A stretch of 64,000 bases of DNA, taken from NCBI RefSeq assembly GCF_013408425.1, contig NZ_JACBYV010000001.1:5394001-5458000 (forward strand). Reading direction: 5' to 3'. The stretch comes from Pseudomonas flavescens (GTDB lineage: Bacteria; Pseudomonadota; Gammaproteobacteria; Pseudomonadales; Pseudomonadaceae). The position numbers and the translations under genes are program-made. Below are positions 21,256 through 31,443 of the stretch, piece by piece. Positions within the stretch are counted from its first letter, which is position 1. Each line of letters opens with the position of its first letter. A model generated the notes under the pieces. It was not told where the DNA came from. It did no database searches and saw only the letters and a program-made list of their open reading frames with translations.

Positions 21256-22453
21256 GAGCGTATTCGCCCCAAGCATCATCCAGAATCTGCTGGATACCGA
21301 CTTCTACAAGCTGACCATGATGCAGGCGGTGCTGCACAACTACCCCAACGCCGAAGTGGAATGGGAGTTCCGTTGCCGCAGCAACGAGGATCTGACGCCT
21401 TACCTGGCGGAGATCCGCTACCAGATCGAGCAACTGGTCAACACCTCGATCACCCCGGATCAACTGGCCTACCTGGAGAAGATTCCCTTCATCAAGGCTG
21501 ACTTCATCCGCTTCCTCAGCCTGTTCCGCTTCAACATGCGTTACGTGCACGTCGGTACCGACGCGGCCGGTCAGTTGGCGATCCGGGTGCGCGGCCCCTG
21601 GCTGCACGTGATCCTTTACGAGATTCCACTGCTGGCCATCGTCTCGGAAGTCCGCAACCGCTACCGTTACCGCGAAGTGGTCATCGAGCAGGTGCGCGAG
21701 CAGCTGTACCGCAAGCTCGACTGGCTCAAGGGCGAGGCCACCGCCGACGAGCTGGCGGGCTTCCAGGTAGCCGACTTCGGCACCCGCCGGCGTTTTTCCT
21801 ACCGCGTGCAGGAAGAGGTGGTGAACATCCTCAAGCACGATTTCCCGGGCCGTTTCGTCGGCACCAGTAACGTGCACCTGGCCCGTGAGCTGGAACTGCG
21901 GCCTCTGGGCACCATGGCCCACGAATGGTTCATGGCCCACCAGCAGCTAGGCCCTCGGTTGATCGACAGCCAGAAGGCGGCGCTGGAGTGCTGGGTCAAG
22001 GAATACCGTGGCCTGCTGGGGATCGCCCTGACCGATACGGTTGGCATGGACAGCTTCCTGCAGGACTTCGATCTGTACTTCGCCAAGCTGTTCGACGGTC
22101 TGCGTCATGACTCCGGCGACCCGTTGGTATGGGCCGAGAAGGCCATCGCCCACTATGAGAAACTGGGCATCGACCCGCAGGGCAAAACACTGGTCTTCTC
22201 CGACGGACTGACCCTGCCCAAGGCGCTTGACCTGTACCGCGCGCTGCATGACCGCATTAATGTCAGCTTCGGTATCGGCACCAACCTGACCTGTGACATC
22301 CAGGGTGTCGAGCCGATGAACATCGTCATCAAGATGATCGACTGCAACGGCCAGCCCGTGGCGAAGATTTCCGATACGCCCGGCAAGACCCAGTGCCGCG
22401 ATCCGAACTTCGTGACCTATCTCAAGCATGTTTTCCGCCTCGACGCGAACTGA
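21248..22453 (+). CDS. pncB: Nicotinate phosphoribosyltransferase
   Basis: 401 residues. It converts nicotinate plus PRPP and ATP to NaMN. Segments typical of Pnc[21 protein letters not shown] at the start, [38 protein letters not shown] (the histidine in this region is phosphorylated in related enzymes), and [25 protein letters not shown]. The second ATG (21248) has GAGGAG at ideal spacing and is preferred over the ATG six bases before it. It overlaps pncA by eight bases. Confidence 0.96.
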   Translation: MSESVFAPSIIQNLLDTDFYKLTMMQAVLHNYPNAEVEWEFRCRSNEDLTPYLAEIRYQIEQLVNTSITPDQLAYLEKIPFIKADFIRFLSLFRFNMRYVHVGTDAAGQLAIRVRGPWLHVILYEIPLLAIVSEVRNRYRYREVVIEQVREQLYRKLDWLKGEATADELAGFQVADFGTRRRFSYRVQEEVVNILKHDFPGRFVGTSNVHLARELELRPLGTMAHEWFMAHQQLGPRLIDSQKAALECWVKEYRGLLGIALTDTVGMDSFLQDFDLYFAKLFDGLRHDSGDPLVWAEKAIAHYEKLGIDPQGKTLVFSDGLTLPKALDLYRALHDRINVSFGIGTNLTCDIQGVEPMNIVIKMIDCNGQPVAKISDTPGKTQCRDPNFVTYLKHVFRLDAN

Positions 22454-22469
22454 CCAAGGGAGAGACACC

Positions 22470-23297
22470 ATGAGCAACCGACAAGCCGAAATCGCCACCG
22501 CCCTGGGCGTCATCGCCCCCTTTACCTCGGACGCCGACGTGGACGCCGAAATCGCCAAACGCATCGCGTTCATCAAGGCCACTCTGGCCGCTTCGCACAC
22601 CAAGGTGCTGGTGCTGGGCATCAGCGGCGGTGTGGACTCTTCCACCGCCGGACGTCTGGCGCAGCTCACCGTCGAGCAGTTGCGCAGCGAAAAACAGGAT
22701 GAGGGCTACCGCTTCGTTGCCATTCGCCTGCCGCACAACGTTCAGCACGACGAGGCCGATGCCCAGGCCGCACTGGGCTTCATCGCGGCGGACGAAGTGT
22801 TGACCATCGACATTGCCCCAGCAGTCAGCGGGTTGGCCGGGCAGATCCCCGAACTGGGCGGGCTGACTTCGTCGCGCCGCGACTTCGTGCTCGGCAATAC
22901 CAAGGCGCGCATGCGCATGCTGGCCCAGTACACCGTGGCCAACGCGCGCAACGGCCTGGTGATCGGCACTGACCACGCGGCGGAAGCGGTAATGGGCTTC
23001 TTCACCAAGTTCGGTGATGGCGCCTGCGACCTGGCGCCATTGAGTGGCCTGGTCAAGGGCCAGGTGCGACAGATCGCCGAACGCCTCGGCGCTCCGGCCG
23101 CAGTATTCTCGAAGGTGCCGACCGCGGACCTGGAAGACGAGCGCCCCGGCATTCCGGATGAGCAGGTGCACGGCGTCAGCTACGAAGACATCGATGCCTT
23201 CCTGCAGGGCAAACCCGTCAACGAGTCGGCCTACCAGGCTATCGTGCAGACCTACGACAAGACCCAGCACAAGCGCGAGCTGCCGCTGGTGCCTTGA
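22470..23297 (+). CDS. nadE: NH3-dependent NAD synthetase
   Basis: 275 residues, the length of the short ammonia-dependent form; no glutaminase domain is present. It amidates NaAD to NAD. The PP-loop is [17 protein letters not shown] (around 49-65); [31 protein letters not shown] follows. It is the last gene of the pncA-pncB-nadE operon and has a strong terminator after it. Nicotinamide to NAD is therefore fully covered by pncA, pncB, nadD2 and nadE. Confidence 0.96.
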   Translation: MSNRQAEIATALGVIAPFTSDADVDAEIAKRIAFIKATLAASHTKVLVLGISGGVDSSTAGRLAQLTVEQLRSEKQDEGYRFVAIRLPHNVQHDEADAQAALGFIAADEVLTIDIAPAVSGLAGQIPELGGLTSSRRDFVLGNTKARMRMLAQYTVANARNGLVIGTDHAAEAVMGFFTKFGDGACDLAPLSGLVKGQVRQIAERLGAPAAVFSKVPTADLEDERPGIPDEQVHGVSYEDIDAFLQGKPVNESAYQAIVQTYDKTQHKRELPLVP

Positions 23298-23315
23298 GCA
23301 TCCTGCCGCGGAAAC

Positions 23316-23342
23316 GCCCGCTGCCTGTCAGCGGGCTTTTTT
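23316..23342 (+). terminator. Rho-independent terminator after nadE
   Basis: Eight-bp stem GCCCGCTG / CAGCGGGC with a five-base loop, followed by six T. It lies between the convergent nadE and MATE genes. Confidence 0.92.
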
Positions 23343-23355
23343 ATGCCTGCACGAA

Positions 23356-24702
23356 TCAGCCGCTGCTGCGCGCCGTTATCCACAGGTCGCGACGAGCAAG
23401 GCGCCAGGCTAGTACACCCAGGGTCAGGCCGCGCAGGGCCATGAAGGCCAGGAACGCCACCCACAGACCATGGTTGCCGAAGCCCTGCAGTGCGAGAGCG
23501 ATTGGCAGGCCGAGTGCCAGGGCCACGAGCATGGCGTTGCGCATCTCCCGAGCGCGGGTGGCGCCGATGAACAGGCCGTCGAGCAGGTAGCTCCACACCG
23601 CGAACAGCGGCAACAGGGCGAGATAGGGCAGGTAGTGCCCGGCCGTTTCGCGGACCACCGGGATGTCCGTCTGCAGGTTGACGAACAGGTGGCCGCCCGT
23701 GCCGAACAGCAGCGCGAAAAGCAGGCTGGCCAGCAGCGACCAGAAACCGGCGACGATCAGGCTGCGCCTGAGTGCCAGTCGGTCGCGCGCGCCGATGGCA
23801 TGGCCGCACAGCGCTTCGACCGCGTGGGCCAGCCCATCCAGGGCATAGGCCGTGACCAGCAGACCATTGAGCAGCAGCGCGTTGGCTGCCACGGTGGCGT
23901 CGCCCAGGCGTGCTCCCTGAATGGTGATCAGCAGAAACACCGCCTGCAGTGCCAGAGAGCGCAGGAAGATATCGCGGTTGACGCCCAGCAGCGCGCTCCA
24001 GCTCTGCCACTTGCCCATCGCCGTCCATTGCGTGCTGCCAGGATGACGGCGCAGGGCGCCACGGGTCAGTGCCAGGCCGACCAGCAGCCCACCCCATTCG
24101 GCCAGCACCGCAGCGCGGGCAGCGCCGACGACTTCCCAGTCGAGGCCCAGCACGAACCACAGCGACAGCACGATGTTCAGCAGGTTGGTGACCAGCAGCA
24201 TCACCAGGGGCGCGCGGGCGTTCTGGGCGCCGAGCAGCCAGCCGATCAACGCGAAGTTGGCCAGTGCGGCCGGCAGGCCGAGCAGGCGGGTGTGCAGAAA
24301 GTCGCGGGTCAGGGCATCCAGCTCGGCCGACGGATTCATCAGCCCCAGGGCCAGGCCACTGAAGGGCACGGCCAGCGCGCCGAGCGTCAGCGCCAGCAAG
24401 GCGGCAAGCACGAGGCCCTGCACCAGCACCTGACGCAATGCGCCGCCATCTCCACGGCCGCAAGCCTGGGCGGCGAAGCCCGTGGTGCCCATGCGCAGAA
24501 AACCGAGCAGCCCGACGATCAGGATATACAGGCTGCTACCCACCGCCACGGCGCCCAACTGATGGGCATGGGGCAGGTGGCCGACCACGGCCGTGTCGAC
24601 CAGCGCCACCAGTGGCACGGACAGGTTGGAAAGGATCATCGGCGCAGCCAGCGCCCAGACCTTGCGGTGGGTCGGCGCGTGGCGCCAGGCATCGCGAAAC
24701 AT
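23356..24702 (-). CDS. MATE-family multidrug/Na+ or H+ antiporter (DinF-like)
   Basis: 448 residues, about twelve membrane segments in two homologous halves. The N-terminus VWALAAPMILSNLSVPLVALVDTAVVGHLPHAHQLGAVAVGSSLY is the MatE signature of the DinF branch. A second copy of the fold begins near ILSALLGVNRDIFLRSLALQAVFLLITI. It should expel cationic drugs or metabolites; the substrate is unknown. Two ATGs are possible (24714 and 24702); the inner one has GGAG at good spacing. It is divergent from the sigma-factor cassette. Confidence 0.9.
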   Translation of the reverse strand: MFRDAWRHAPTHRKVWALAAPMILSNLSVPLVALVDTAVVGHLPHAHQLGAVAVGSSLYILIVGLLGFLRMGTTGFAAQACGRGDGGALRQVLVQGLVLAALLALTLGALAVPFSGLALGLMNPSAELDALTRDFLHTRLLGLPAALANFALIGWLLGAQNARAPLVMLLVTNLLNIVLSLWFVLGLDWEVVGAARAAVLAEWGGLLVGLALTRGALRRHPGSTQWTAMGKWQSWSALLGVNRDIFLRSLALQAVFLLITIQGARLGDATVAANALLLNGLLVTAYALDGLAHAVEALCGHAIGARDRLALRRSLIVAGFWSLLASLLFALLFGTGGHLFVNLQTDIPVVRETAGHYLPYLALLPLFAVWSYLLDGLFIGATRAREMRNAMLVALALGLPIALALQGFGNHGLWVAFLAFMALRGLTLGVLAWRLARRDLWITARSSG

Positions 24703-24798
24703 GCAGCGCTCCATCAGGGCAACGCAGTATAGGTGACTGCGCTGCCTTGCCGTTACGGCGAGTGCCGAGATGGCAAGGCAGAACGCTGGTCGCCTTTT

Positions 24799-24817
24799 AT
24801 TGAAAATAATTATCAGC
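24799..24817 (+). promoter_or_regulatory. Candidate Fur box upstream of the first ECF sigma gene
   Basis: ATTGAAAATAATTATCAGC agrees with an idealised AATGATAATAATTATCATT at 15 of 19 positions. It lies about 40 bases before the sigma-factor start, the usual place for iron repression of FecI-type genes. Confidence 0.65.
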
Positions 24818-24858
24818 GGATATATGTTCGCAACCCCTTTCCTGCGCGGTATTTCCGA

Positions 24859-25362
24859 GTGCGCCCGCCCCATGACTCCGATGCCCAGGACGGCCAGTTC
24901 CAGCGCCATGCGGGCGAGTTGCTGCGTTTCTTCACCCGCCAGGTGAAGTGCGACGAGCTGGCGGCCGACCTGCGTCAGGAAACCTGGCTGCGCTTTCAGC
25001 GCCGTGGCACGGGCGAGGTGGAGAATCTGCGTGCCTTTCTTTATCGCATCGCCCGCAACCTGATCATCGACCACCGGCGCCAGCAGCAGGCGCGGCCCGT
25101 ACAGGAAAGCGTGTCGGTGGAGCTGGAGTCGGATCAGCCTGGGCCCGAGCAGATTGTCGGTGATGGACAACAGCTTGCCCGCTTGCAGGATATTCTTCAG
25201 GATCTGCCCCCTCATTTGCGTAAGGCCCTGTTGTGGAACCGCCTCGACGGTCTGACCCAGAAGCAGATCGGTCAGCGCCTCGGTGTTTCCGAGAGCATGG
25301 CCGGGCGCTATATCCTCAAGGCCCTGGAACAGTGTCAGCAGAAAATGGATTTGATGTCGTGA
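24859..25362 (+). CDS. FecI-like ECF sigma factor (cassette 1)
   Basis: 167 residues from a GTG at 24859. Region 2: GELLRFFTRQVKCDELAADLRQETWLRF and ENLRAFLYRIARNLIIDHRRQQQ. Region 4: LQDLPPHLRKALLWNRLDGLTQKQIGQRLGVSESMAGRYILKAL. It should direct RNA polymerase to the TonB receptor gene downstream when its anti-sigma partner signals. The frame is open further upstream, but the extension crosses the Fur box and has no sigma-like residues; no in-frame ATG precedes region 2, so GTG is the best choice. The stop overlaps the fecR-like start. Confidence 0.88.
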   Translation: MRPPHDSDAQDGQFQRHAGELLRFFTRQVKCDELAADLRQETWLRFQRRGTGEVENLRAFLYRIARNLIIDHRRQQQARPVQESVSVELESDQPGPEQIVGDGQQLARLQDILQDLPPHLRKALLWNRLDGLTQKQIGQRLGVSESMAGRYILKALEQCQQKMDLMS

Positions 25363-26303
25363 CCACCGATTCTTCGCTTCTCGCCCAGGCTCGAGAGTGG
25401 CAGGTGCTGCTGCATTCCGGCCGCGCCAGCGCAGCCGATCGTATCGCTGCCGAGGCATGGCGCTGCGCTTCGCCGGCCCACGAGCAGGCTGCCAGCGAGG
25501 TGGATCGGTTGTGGGCGCTGCTGGGGCAGCTTGGCGAGCAGCCCCCCGTCGCGGACTCGCCTGCGGTGGTTCTGCCACTGCGCCGTGGCCGTCGCCGGCG
25601 TTGGGCAGTACCCCTGGCCAGCGCCGCCATGCTGCTCCTGGCTCTTTGGCTGCCCCAGGGAGCCTGGGTGGGCTGGTATGCCGACCTGGAGACCGCCCCG
25701 GGCGAAGTGCGTATCGTCGAACTGGAAGATGGCACCGTGCTGACGCTCAATGGCGCCACCGCGCTGGACTGGAGCATCAGCGAAGGGCGCCGGAGCATTC
25801 GCCTGTATCGGGGCGAAGCGGACTTCCAGGTGGCCAAGGACGCCAGCCGACCGTTCTTCGTCGAGGCGGGGCCAGCGCGTATTCGCGTTACCGGTACTCG
25901 CTTCGATGTCGACTACAGTGGTCGTCAGGTGGTACTGGCGGTGACCGAAGGGCAGGTGCAGGCCAGCGACGCCCGCGAGCAACCGCTGCCGGTAGGTGCG
26001 AACCAGCAGGTGCGCTGGAGCGGCGATCAGATGGAGCCGGTGCAGCCCCTCGATGCTCGTCAGCAACTGGCCTGGCAGCGCGGCAAGCTGGTGTTTCGTG
26101 CACAGCCGCTGAGCGAGGTGTTCGCCGAGCTGGAGCGCAGCCAGAGCCAGCGGGTGATCTTTCTCGACCAGAGCGTGCGTGACCTCAAGGTGACCGGCGT
26201 TTTCGCCCACGACGACCCACAAGCGGTGCTACGTGCCATCGAAAGCAACCTGCCCGTGCGCCTGGTAAGGCTGCCGGGACTGCTGCTGGTAAGCCGCAAC
26301 TGA
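25359..26303 (+). CDS. FecR-like anti-sigma regulator (cassette 1)
   Basis: 314 residues from GTG at 25359 (overlap GTGA with the sigma stop). The N-terminal cytoplasmic anti-sigma part has the DUF4880-type WQVLLHSGRASAADRIAAEAWRCASPAHEQA. A single membrane helix follows at about 88-107 (WAVPLASAAMLLLALWLPQG). The periplasmic FecR domain (GEVRIVELEDGTVLTLNGATALDW, then RPFFVEAGPARIRVTGTRFDVDYSG) leads to a C-terminal STN-like segment (QPLSEVFAELERSQSQRVIFLDQ) that contacts the receptor's signalling domain. It relays receptor occupancy to the sigma factor. Confidence 0.92.
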   Translation: MTTDSSLLAQAREWQVLLHSGRASAADRIAAEAWRCASPAHEQAASEVDRLWALLGQLGEQPPVADSPAVVLPLRRGRRRRWAVPLASAAMLLLALWLPQGAWVGWYADLETAPGEVRIVELEDGTVLTLNGATALDWSISEGRRSIRLYRGEADFQVAKDASRPFFVEAGPARIRVTGTRFDVDYSGRQVVLAVTEGQVQASDAREQPLPVGANQQVRWSGDQMEPVQPLDARQQLAWQRGKLVFRAQPLSEVFAELERSQSQRVIFLDQSVRDLKVTGVFAHDDPQAVLRAIESNLPVRLVRLPGLLLVSRN

Positions 26304-26470
26304 GGTTCGTGCAGCGCTGCAGGGCTGTTCTTGCAGGTGCCAGAATGGATAGTTGGCGGCTGGCGTAAAAATATTTAGGTTCCTGGTTCAGAAAAGCATC
26401 GGCGTTTCGTCTTCCGTTTCTGCAAATGCGACTTTTTCGCATGACCTCTGCAGAACACAGGAAACCCCGC

Positions 26471-28867
26471 ATGCGCACGACGCGTTCTCCTCTTTTCCAG
26501 GCACTGGCTGCCGCCCATCTGCTGCTCGCTGCCACGACCGCGTCGGCGCTGGAGTTCGATCTCCCTGCACAGCGCCTCGATGCTGCGCTGACCGATTTCG
26601 CAGAGCAGGCCAATGTGCGTCTGCTCTACGACGCCAGCCTGACCCCGAGCGATCGTCAGGCACCGGCCTTGAAGGGCGATTACTCGGTTGCCGAAGGCTT
26701 GCAGTTGCTGCTGCAGGGCAGCGGCCTCAGCTACCAGATCGACCAGCAGGGCACCGTGACCCTGGTGCCCCTCGGTCAGGTCGACGATTCGCTGCAGCTC
26801 GGCGCCACCACCGTCAGCGGCCAGGGCGAAGGTCGTCTCGACCTGCCCGTGGAATACGCCGGTGGCCAGGTCGCGCGAGGTGCGCGCATCGGTATGCTGG
26901 GCAATCAGGATATGCAGGATGTGCCGTTCAGTGCGGCCAGTTACACCGGCGAACTGATCGAGAACCGTCAGGCGCGCAGCCTCGGCGAAGTGCTGGCCAG
27001 CGATCCGGCGATACGCCAGTCCAACGGCTTTGGCAACTTCTCCCAGGTGTTCGTGGTGCGCGGTTTTCAGCTGTACACCGACGATATTGCGTTCAACGGC
27101 CTGTACGGGATTCTGCCTCGGCAGATCATTTCCACCGAAGCCGTCGAGCGTGTCGAGGTGTTCAAAGGCGCCAACGCGTTTCTCAATGGTGTTGCACCGG
27201 GCGGAAGTGGGGTTGGCGGCGCGATCAACGTGGTCTCCAAGCGTGCCGAAGACACGCCCAATCGCAGTATCTCTCTCGATTACGCCAGTAGCGCGCGTGC
27301 GGGTGGTCATGTGGATCTTGGGCGGCGCTTTGGTGAAGACAATCGCTTCGGCGCGCGGGTCAATGTGGCAAAGCGTGACGGTGAAACGGCGGTCGACGGT
27401 GAGCATTCGCACTTCAGCCTGGCCGCCGTTGGTCTCGATTACCGCGGTGAGCGGCTACGTTTGTCGACCGATTTCGGCTACCAGAAGCAGCGCATCAACG
27501 AAGGCCGCTCTGTGGTTTATCTGACCCCCGCAGGGCTGGGCGGCAAGGTACCGAAGGTGCCGGATTCGGATGCCAACTACTCCCAGCCCTGGAGTTGGTC
27601 GCAGTTGGAAGATACCTACGGCATGTTCAACGCCGAGTACGATCTGAGCGAAAACTGGACGGCCTACCTCGCTGGTGGCGGCAAGTACACCCGGGAGAAT
27701 GGTGTGTACTCCTCGGTGTATGTTACGTCTCCGGATGGTCGCGGTCAGGTAGGGCGGCTTTACTCGCCCCTCGATCAGGAGACCTTCAGCAGCGTGGCCG
27801 GCTTGCGTGGCAGTCTGCAGACTGGTCCGGTCAGCCACCAGCTGAATGTTTCTACCAATGGTCTTTGGCAGGAGCGGCGCAATGCCTTCGAGTCGACGAC
27901 TGTAGCCAATCGCCGGCCCGGCAATCTCTACGACCCGCAACCCGTGAGTGAGCCGGTCGCGAGCGTCAGCGGCGACCTGCACGACCCGCGCAAGACCGCC
28001 AAGGTGATCACCCGCAGCGTTGCCGTTTCCGACACCCTGGGTTTCTTCGATGACCGACTGCTGCTGACCCTTGGGCTGCGCCGCCAGTCCATCGGCGCCG
28101 ATGCCTGGAGCGCCGCCAGTGGTGCGCGTACCGCCAATTACGAAGACAGCATCACCACGCCGGCCTATGGCCTGGTGTTCAAGGCGAGCGACGTGGTTTC
28201 GTTGTATGCCAATAGCATCGAGTCCCTTCAGCAGGGGCCGTCTGCTCCTGCTGCTGCCGTCAATCGTGGGACCATGTTCGCGCCTTATCGCACCAAGCAG
28301 ATCGAGGCAGGTGTGAAGCTGGACTGGGGTACCTTTGGCGGCAGCCTCGGGGTTTATCGGATCGAACAGCCCCAAGGCGTCACGGGAACCGACAATGTCT
28401 ATCGGGTCGACGCCGAGCAGCGTAACCGCGGTGTGGAACTGAATCTGTTCGGTGAACCGCTGCCCGGCTTGCGTCTGCTTGCTGGCGCGACCCTGATGGA
28501 TACCGAATTGCGCGGCACTGCCGGGGGCGCCAATGATGGCAACCGTGCTGTCGGTGTCCCGGAGTTTCAGTACAACGTCGGCGCCGACTGGGACGTGCCT
28601 GGTGTTTCCGGCCTGAGCTTCAACGGGCTGTTGCTGCGCACCGGCGGCCAGTACTACGACTCCGCCAACACCCTGAGCATCCCCGCCTGGACGCGAGTAG
28701 ACCTTGGTGGCCGTTATGCGATGAAGCTCGACGAGGAGCGGCAGCTGACCCTGCGCGCCGGCCTGGAGAACGTCGCTGACAAGGCCTACTGGGCGTCCAC
28801 CAACGGCGGCTACCTGACCCAGGGCGAGCCACGCACCCTGAAGGTCTCGGCCACCCTGGACTTCTGA
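26471..28867 (+). CDS. TonB-dependent transducer receptor with signalling domain (cassette 1)
   Basis: 798 residues. Signal peptide to about residue 25, then an STN secretin/TonB signalling domain (LEFDLPAQRLDAALTDFAEQANVRLLYD, to about 100). The plug domain has NRQARSLGEVLASDPAIRQ, VVRGFQLYTDDIAFNG and VERVEVFKGANAFLNGVAPGGSGVGGAINVVSKR. The 22-strand barrel ends in LKVSATLDF with a C-terminal Phe. The STN domain and the preceding sigma/anti-sigma genes mark it as a FecA-type transducer. The ligand is probably a ferric siderophore, but nothing in the sequence fixes which. Start chosen at the ATG with AGGAAA upstream, giving a clean signal peptide. Confidence 0.93.
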   Translation: MRTTRSPLFQALAAAHLLLAATTASALEFDLPAQRLDAALTDFAEQANVRLLYDASLTPSDRQAPALKGDYSVAEGLQLLLQGSGLSYQIDQQGTVTLVPLGQVDDSLQLGATTVSGQGEGRLDLPVEYAGGQVARGARIGMLGNQDMQDVPFSAASYTGELIENRQARSLGEVLASDPAIRQSNGFGNFSQVFVVRGFQLYTDDIAFNGLYGILPRQIISTEAVERVEVFKGANAFLNGVAPGGSGVGGAINVVSKRAEDTPNRSISLDYASSARAGGHVDLGRRFGEDNRFGARVNVAKRDGETAVDGEHSHFSLAAVGLDYRGERLRLSTDFGYQKQRINEGRSVVYLTPAGLGGKVPKVPDSDANYSQPWSWSQLEDTYGMFNAEYDLSENWTAYLAGGGKYTRENGVYSSVYVTSPDGRGQVGRLYSPLDQETFSSVAGLRGSLQTGPVSHQLNVSTNGLWQERRNAFESTTVANRRPGNLYDPQPVSEPVASVSGDLHDPRKTAKVITRSVAVSDTLGFFDDRLLLTLGLRRQSIGADAWSAASGARTANYEDSITTPAYGLVFKASDVVSLYANSIESLQQGPSAPAAAVNRGTMFAPYRTKQIEAGVKLDWGTFGGSLGVYRIEQPQGVTGTDNVYRVDAEQRNRGVELNLFGEPLPGLRLLAGATLMDTELRGTAGGANDGNRAVGVPEFQYNVGADWDVPGVSGLSFNGLLLRTGGQYYDSANTLSIPAWTRVDLGGRYAMKLDEERQLTLRAGLENVADKAYWASTNGGYLTQGEPRTLKVSATLDF

Positions 28868-28876
28868 GGCCACGCT

Positions 28877-28910
28877 AACCAGCCCGGCGCATTCGCACAC
28901 CGGGCTGGTT
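28877..28910. terminator. Hairpin between convergent TonB receptor genes
   Basis: Perfect 11-bp stem AACCAGCCCGG (28877-28887) with CCGGGCTGGTT (28900-28910), 12-base loop. Neither side has a long T-run. Position between two convergent genes suggests a bidirectional terminator. Confidence 0.65.
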
Positions 28911-28914
28911 TCGC

Positions 28915-31317
28915 TCAGAACGTCAGGCGCAAGCCCAGCGTCGCATTGCGCGGCGTGCCGTAGTAGGCCGACGACGTGCTGGTGTAGTACGCCTTGTCGA
29001 GCAGGTTGTTGAGGTTGAGCGTCGCGCTGAGCTGCTCGGTAATGGGGTAGCGGGCCATCAGGTCGACGATGGCGTAGCTGCCTTGGGTGAAGCGCACGCT
29101 GTTGGGCCCCATGGCATCGCTGTAGATTGCGTTCTGCCAGTTCACGCCGCCGCCCACGGTCAGACCATTGCCCAGGTTGTCGAGCAGATAACTGGTGAAT
29201 AGTTTGGCGGTGTTCTGCGGGATCTCGGTATTCAGCGCTCTGCCGTTGCTGTCCTGGACGATATTGCGCGAATAGCTGGCCGTCAGCTGCCAGTCCGGCA
29301 TCAGCTCGCCGCTCAACTCCACCTCGAAGCCACGGGTCTTGGTGCCGGATTCGGCGCGGTAGGCCTGATCACCATTAGGGGCGAATTCACCCGGTATGGA
29401 GACGGCGAGGTTGTCCTGTTCGATCTGGTAGATCGCGGTGGAGAAGTTCAGGCGATCTTCGAAGAAGCCTGCTTTGATCCCCAGCTCGTAGCCGACACCT
29501 TCCAGCGGGTCGATAAAGCTGCCGTCGAGCAGGCGATTGCTCTGTGGCTTGAAGATGCTGGTGTAGCTGGCATAGGCCGACCAGGTATCGTCGAGCTCGT
29601 AGACGATTCCTGCGAAGGGCGTGAACACACCGGTTTCGGTACGCCGGGTGGTTTCATCGTCGACGCCGCCGTAGTTGTCGGTCTTCTGCACGTTTTCCCA
29701 GTCGGTCACGCGGCCGCCTAGGAATACCGACAGTTTGTCGGTCGCGCGTAGGCGCGTGCTGGCGTAGGTCGCCTGCTGCTTCTCGTTGTAATTCATGCGC
29801 CCGTTCACCGGGATGTTGGGCTCTGCCGGAGTCTTGCCATCCCAGCCGTAATAACTGGGAATGTCGCTGCTCCAGCCGGCGAAACGCCAGAGGTCATAGT
29901 TGTCGGCTTTGTAGCGGGTCTGTTGGCGAGAGTGGCCGATGACCAGATCATGCTGCTGACCGAGCAGCTCGAAGCTGCCGCGCAGGTGCATGTCGAGGCT
30001 GTCCTGCACGGGCTTTGCCCCCCAGCGGCCGCCATAGAGCATGCCACCACTTCCGGTTTCACGATTCGGGTAGACACGCGCACCGGCATAGCCGAGCACT
30101 TCGTCGAAGGCATAACGGCCCCTGCTGAGCGTCAGCTTGGCTTTCCAGTCATCGTTCAATTGCTGGTCGAGGGAGGCAAAGCCCGAGGCGAAATGGCGTT
30201 CGGAGTAGGCCCAGGTGCTGGCTGCCGAGGCCGAGCGCGACCAGTCGGTACGCGAACCATCGCTGAAGTACAGCGGCAGCCCGCCGCGGGCGTGGTTGTT
30301 GGCGTCGTGCTGCTGTGCATCTGCACCGATGGTGAGCAAGGTGTCTGGCGTCAGGTCGGCCTCCACAATGCCGTACAGTACCTTGTGACGTTCCTGCAGG
30401 CGGTCGATATACGAGCCGGCATCGCGATAAACGGCGACCATGCGGCCCCGCACGCTACCGCTTTCATTGAGTGGCCCGCCGCTGTCCAGTTCGATGGCGT
30501 TGTTATCCCAGGAGCCTGCCTGCAGGCCAATGCTGCTCTTCCATTCGCTGGTCGGGCGCTTGCGCACCAGGTTGATGGTGGCGCCTGGAGTGCCGATGCC
30601 ATTGGTCAGTCCCGTAGCGCCGCGGATCACTTCGACGCGGTCGTAGAGCGCCAGGTCGTTGGTCTGGAACACCGAGTTGTAATTGCTGTTGAGCAGCGGT
30701 TCACCGTCGATCTGATAGTTCTGTACCTGGAAGCCGCGCGAGTAAATGGCGCTGCTGTCCGAGCCCATGTTGCCGCTCTGGTTCACGCTCAGGCCTGGGG
30801 TCTGACGCACCGCATCGGTCAACTGCGTCAGGTTCTGGTCATCCATGCGCTGGCGGCTCATGACGCTGATCGACTGCGGCGTTTCGCGGATGGTCAGCGG
30901 CATCTTGGTCGCGGTGCTGGTCGAGCCGGTGGTGTACGAGCCCGTGCCGTCGGTGGTGTCACCCAGGCCTGCACCGGTGATGCTGGTGGCACCCAGTTCC
31001 AGCGAGGCACCGGTGTCGCTCTGGCGGGTGATGATCAGGGTGTTGCCCGCACGTTGGTAAGTCAGGCCGCTGCCATCGAGCAACTGCTGCAGCGCCACCG
31101 TGGGTTCCAGCGTGCCGCTCACGGCAGGGGCGTGCAGATGTCCGGTCAGGCTGCTGTCGGCGGCGATGCTCAAACCGGCGGCTTCGCCCAGTTGTCGCAG
31201 CGACAGGCTCAGGGGCTGGGCGGGCAGGTTCAAATCGACAGGGACAGCCAGCACGGGCGCAACCAGAGCGAAACTGGCAACGGCCAGCAGGTTGCGTAGC
31301 GCGAACGAATGACGCAT
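28915..31317 (-). CDS. TonB-dependent siderophore transducer receptor, FpvA/FhuE-like (cassette 2)
   Basis: 800 residues. Signal peptide (to about 25), STN domain (VDLNLPAQPLSLSLRQLGEAAGLSIAAD through LTYQRAGNTLIITRQ), and plug (MPLTIRETPQSISVMSRQRMDDQNLTQLTDAVRQTPGLSV, then LALYDRVEVIRGATGLTNGIGTPGATINLVRKRP). The barrel contains the ERHKVLYGIVEADLTPDTLLTIGADAQ and TKTRGFEVELSGELMPDWQL segments typical of hydroxamate/pyoverdine receptors (FpvA, FhuE, PupB group) and ends TLGLRLTF. It is preceded by its own fecR and sigma genes. Ligand inferred only at class level. Confidence 0.93.
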   Translation of the reverse strand: MRHSFALRNLLAVASFALVAPVLAVPVDLNLPAQPLSLSLRQLGEAAGLSIAADSSLTGHLHAPAVSGTLEPTVALQQLLDGSGLTYQRAGNTLIITRQSDTGASLELGATSITGAGLGDTTDGTGSYTTGSTSTATKMPLTIRETPQSISVMSRQRMDDQNLTQLTDAVRQTPGLSVNQSGNMGSDSSAIYSRGFQVQNYQIDGEPLLNSNYNSVFQTNDLALYDRVEVIRGATGLTNGIGTPGATINLVRKRPTSEWKSSIGLQAGSWDNNAIELDSGGPLNESGSVRGRMVAVYRDAGSYIDRLQERHKVLYGIVEADLTPDTLLTIGADAQQHDANNHARGGLPLYFSDGSRTDWSRSASAASTWAYSERHFASGFASLDQQLNDDWKAKLTLSRGRYAFDEVLGYAGARVYPNRETGSGGMLYGGRWGAKPVQDSLDMHLRGSFELLGQQHDLVIGHSRQQTRYKADNYDLWRFAGWSSDIPSYYGWDGKTPAEPNIPVNGRMNYNEKQQATYASTRLRATDKLSVFLGGRVTDWENVQKTDNYGGVDDETTRRTETGVFTPFAGIVYELDDTWSAYASYTSIFKPQSNRLLDGSFIDPLEGVGYELGIKAGFFEDRLNFSTAIYQIEQDNLAVSIPGEFAPNGDQAYRAESGTKTRGFEVELSGELMPDWQLTASYSRNIVQDSNGRALNTEIPQNTAKLFTSYLLDNLGNGLTVGGGVNWQNAIYSDAMGPNSVRFTQGSYAIVDLMARYPITEQLSATLNLNNLLDKAYYTSTSSAYYGTPRNATLGLRLTF

Positions 31318-31443
31318 CGAGACATCCTTCTCATGGGAATTTGCCTGAAGGACGGAACGCCCGGCGTTTTCCCTGATGCAGCGGCGACGAATGGTCGCCG
31401 CTGTGCCGTTATCTGCGTGGCGGTGGCGATGTGGGGCGAATCT

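Noticed and set aside
24733..24858. N-terminal extension of the first ECF sigma factor
   Set aside because: It would place the Fur box inside the coding region and adds no sigma-factor sequence; the GTG at 24859 is preferred.
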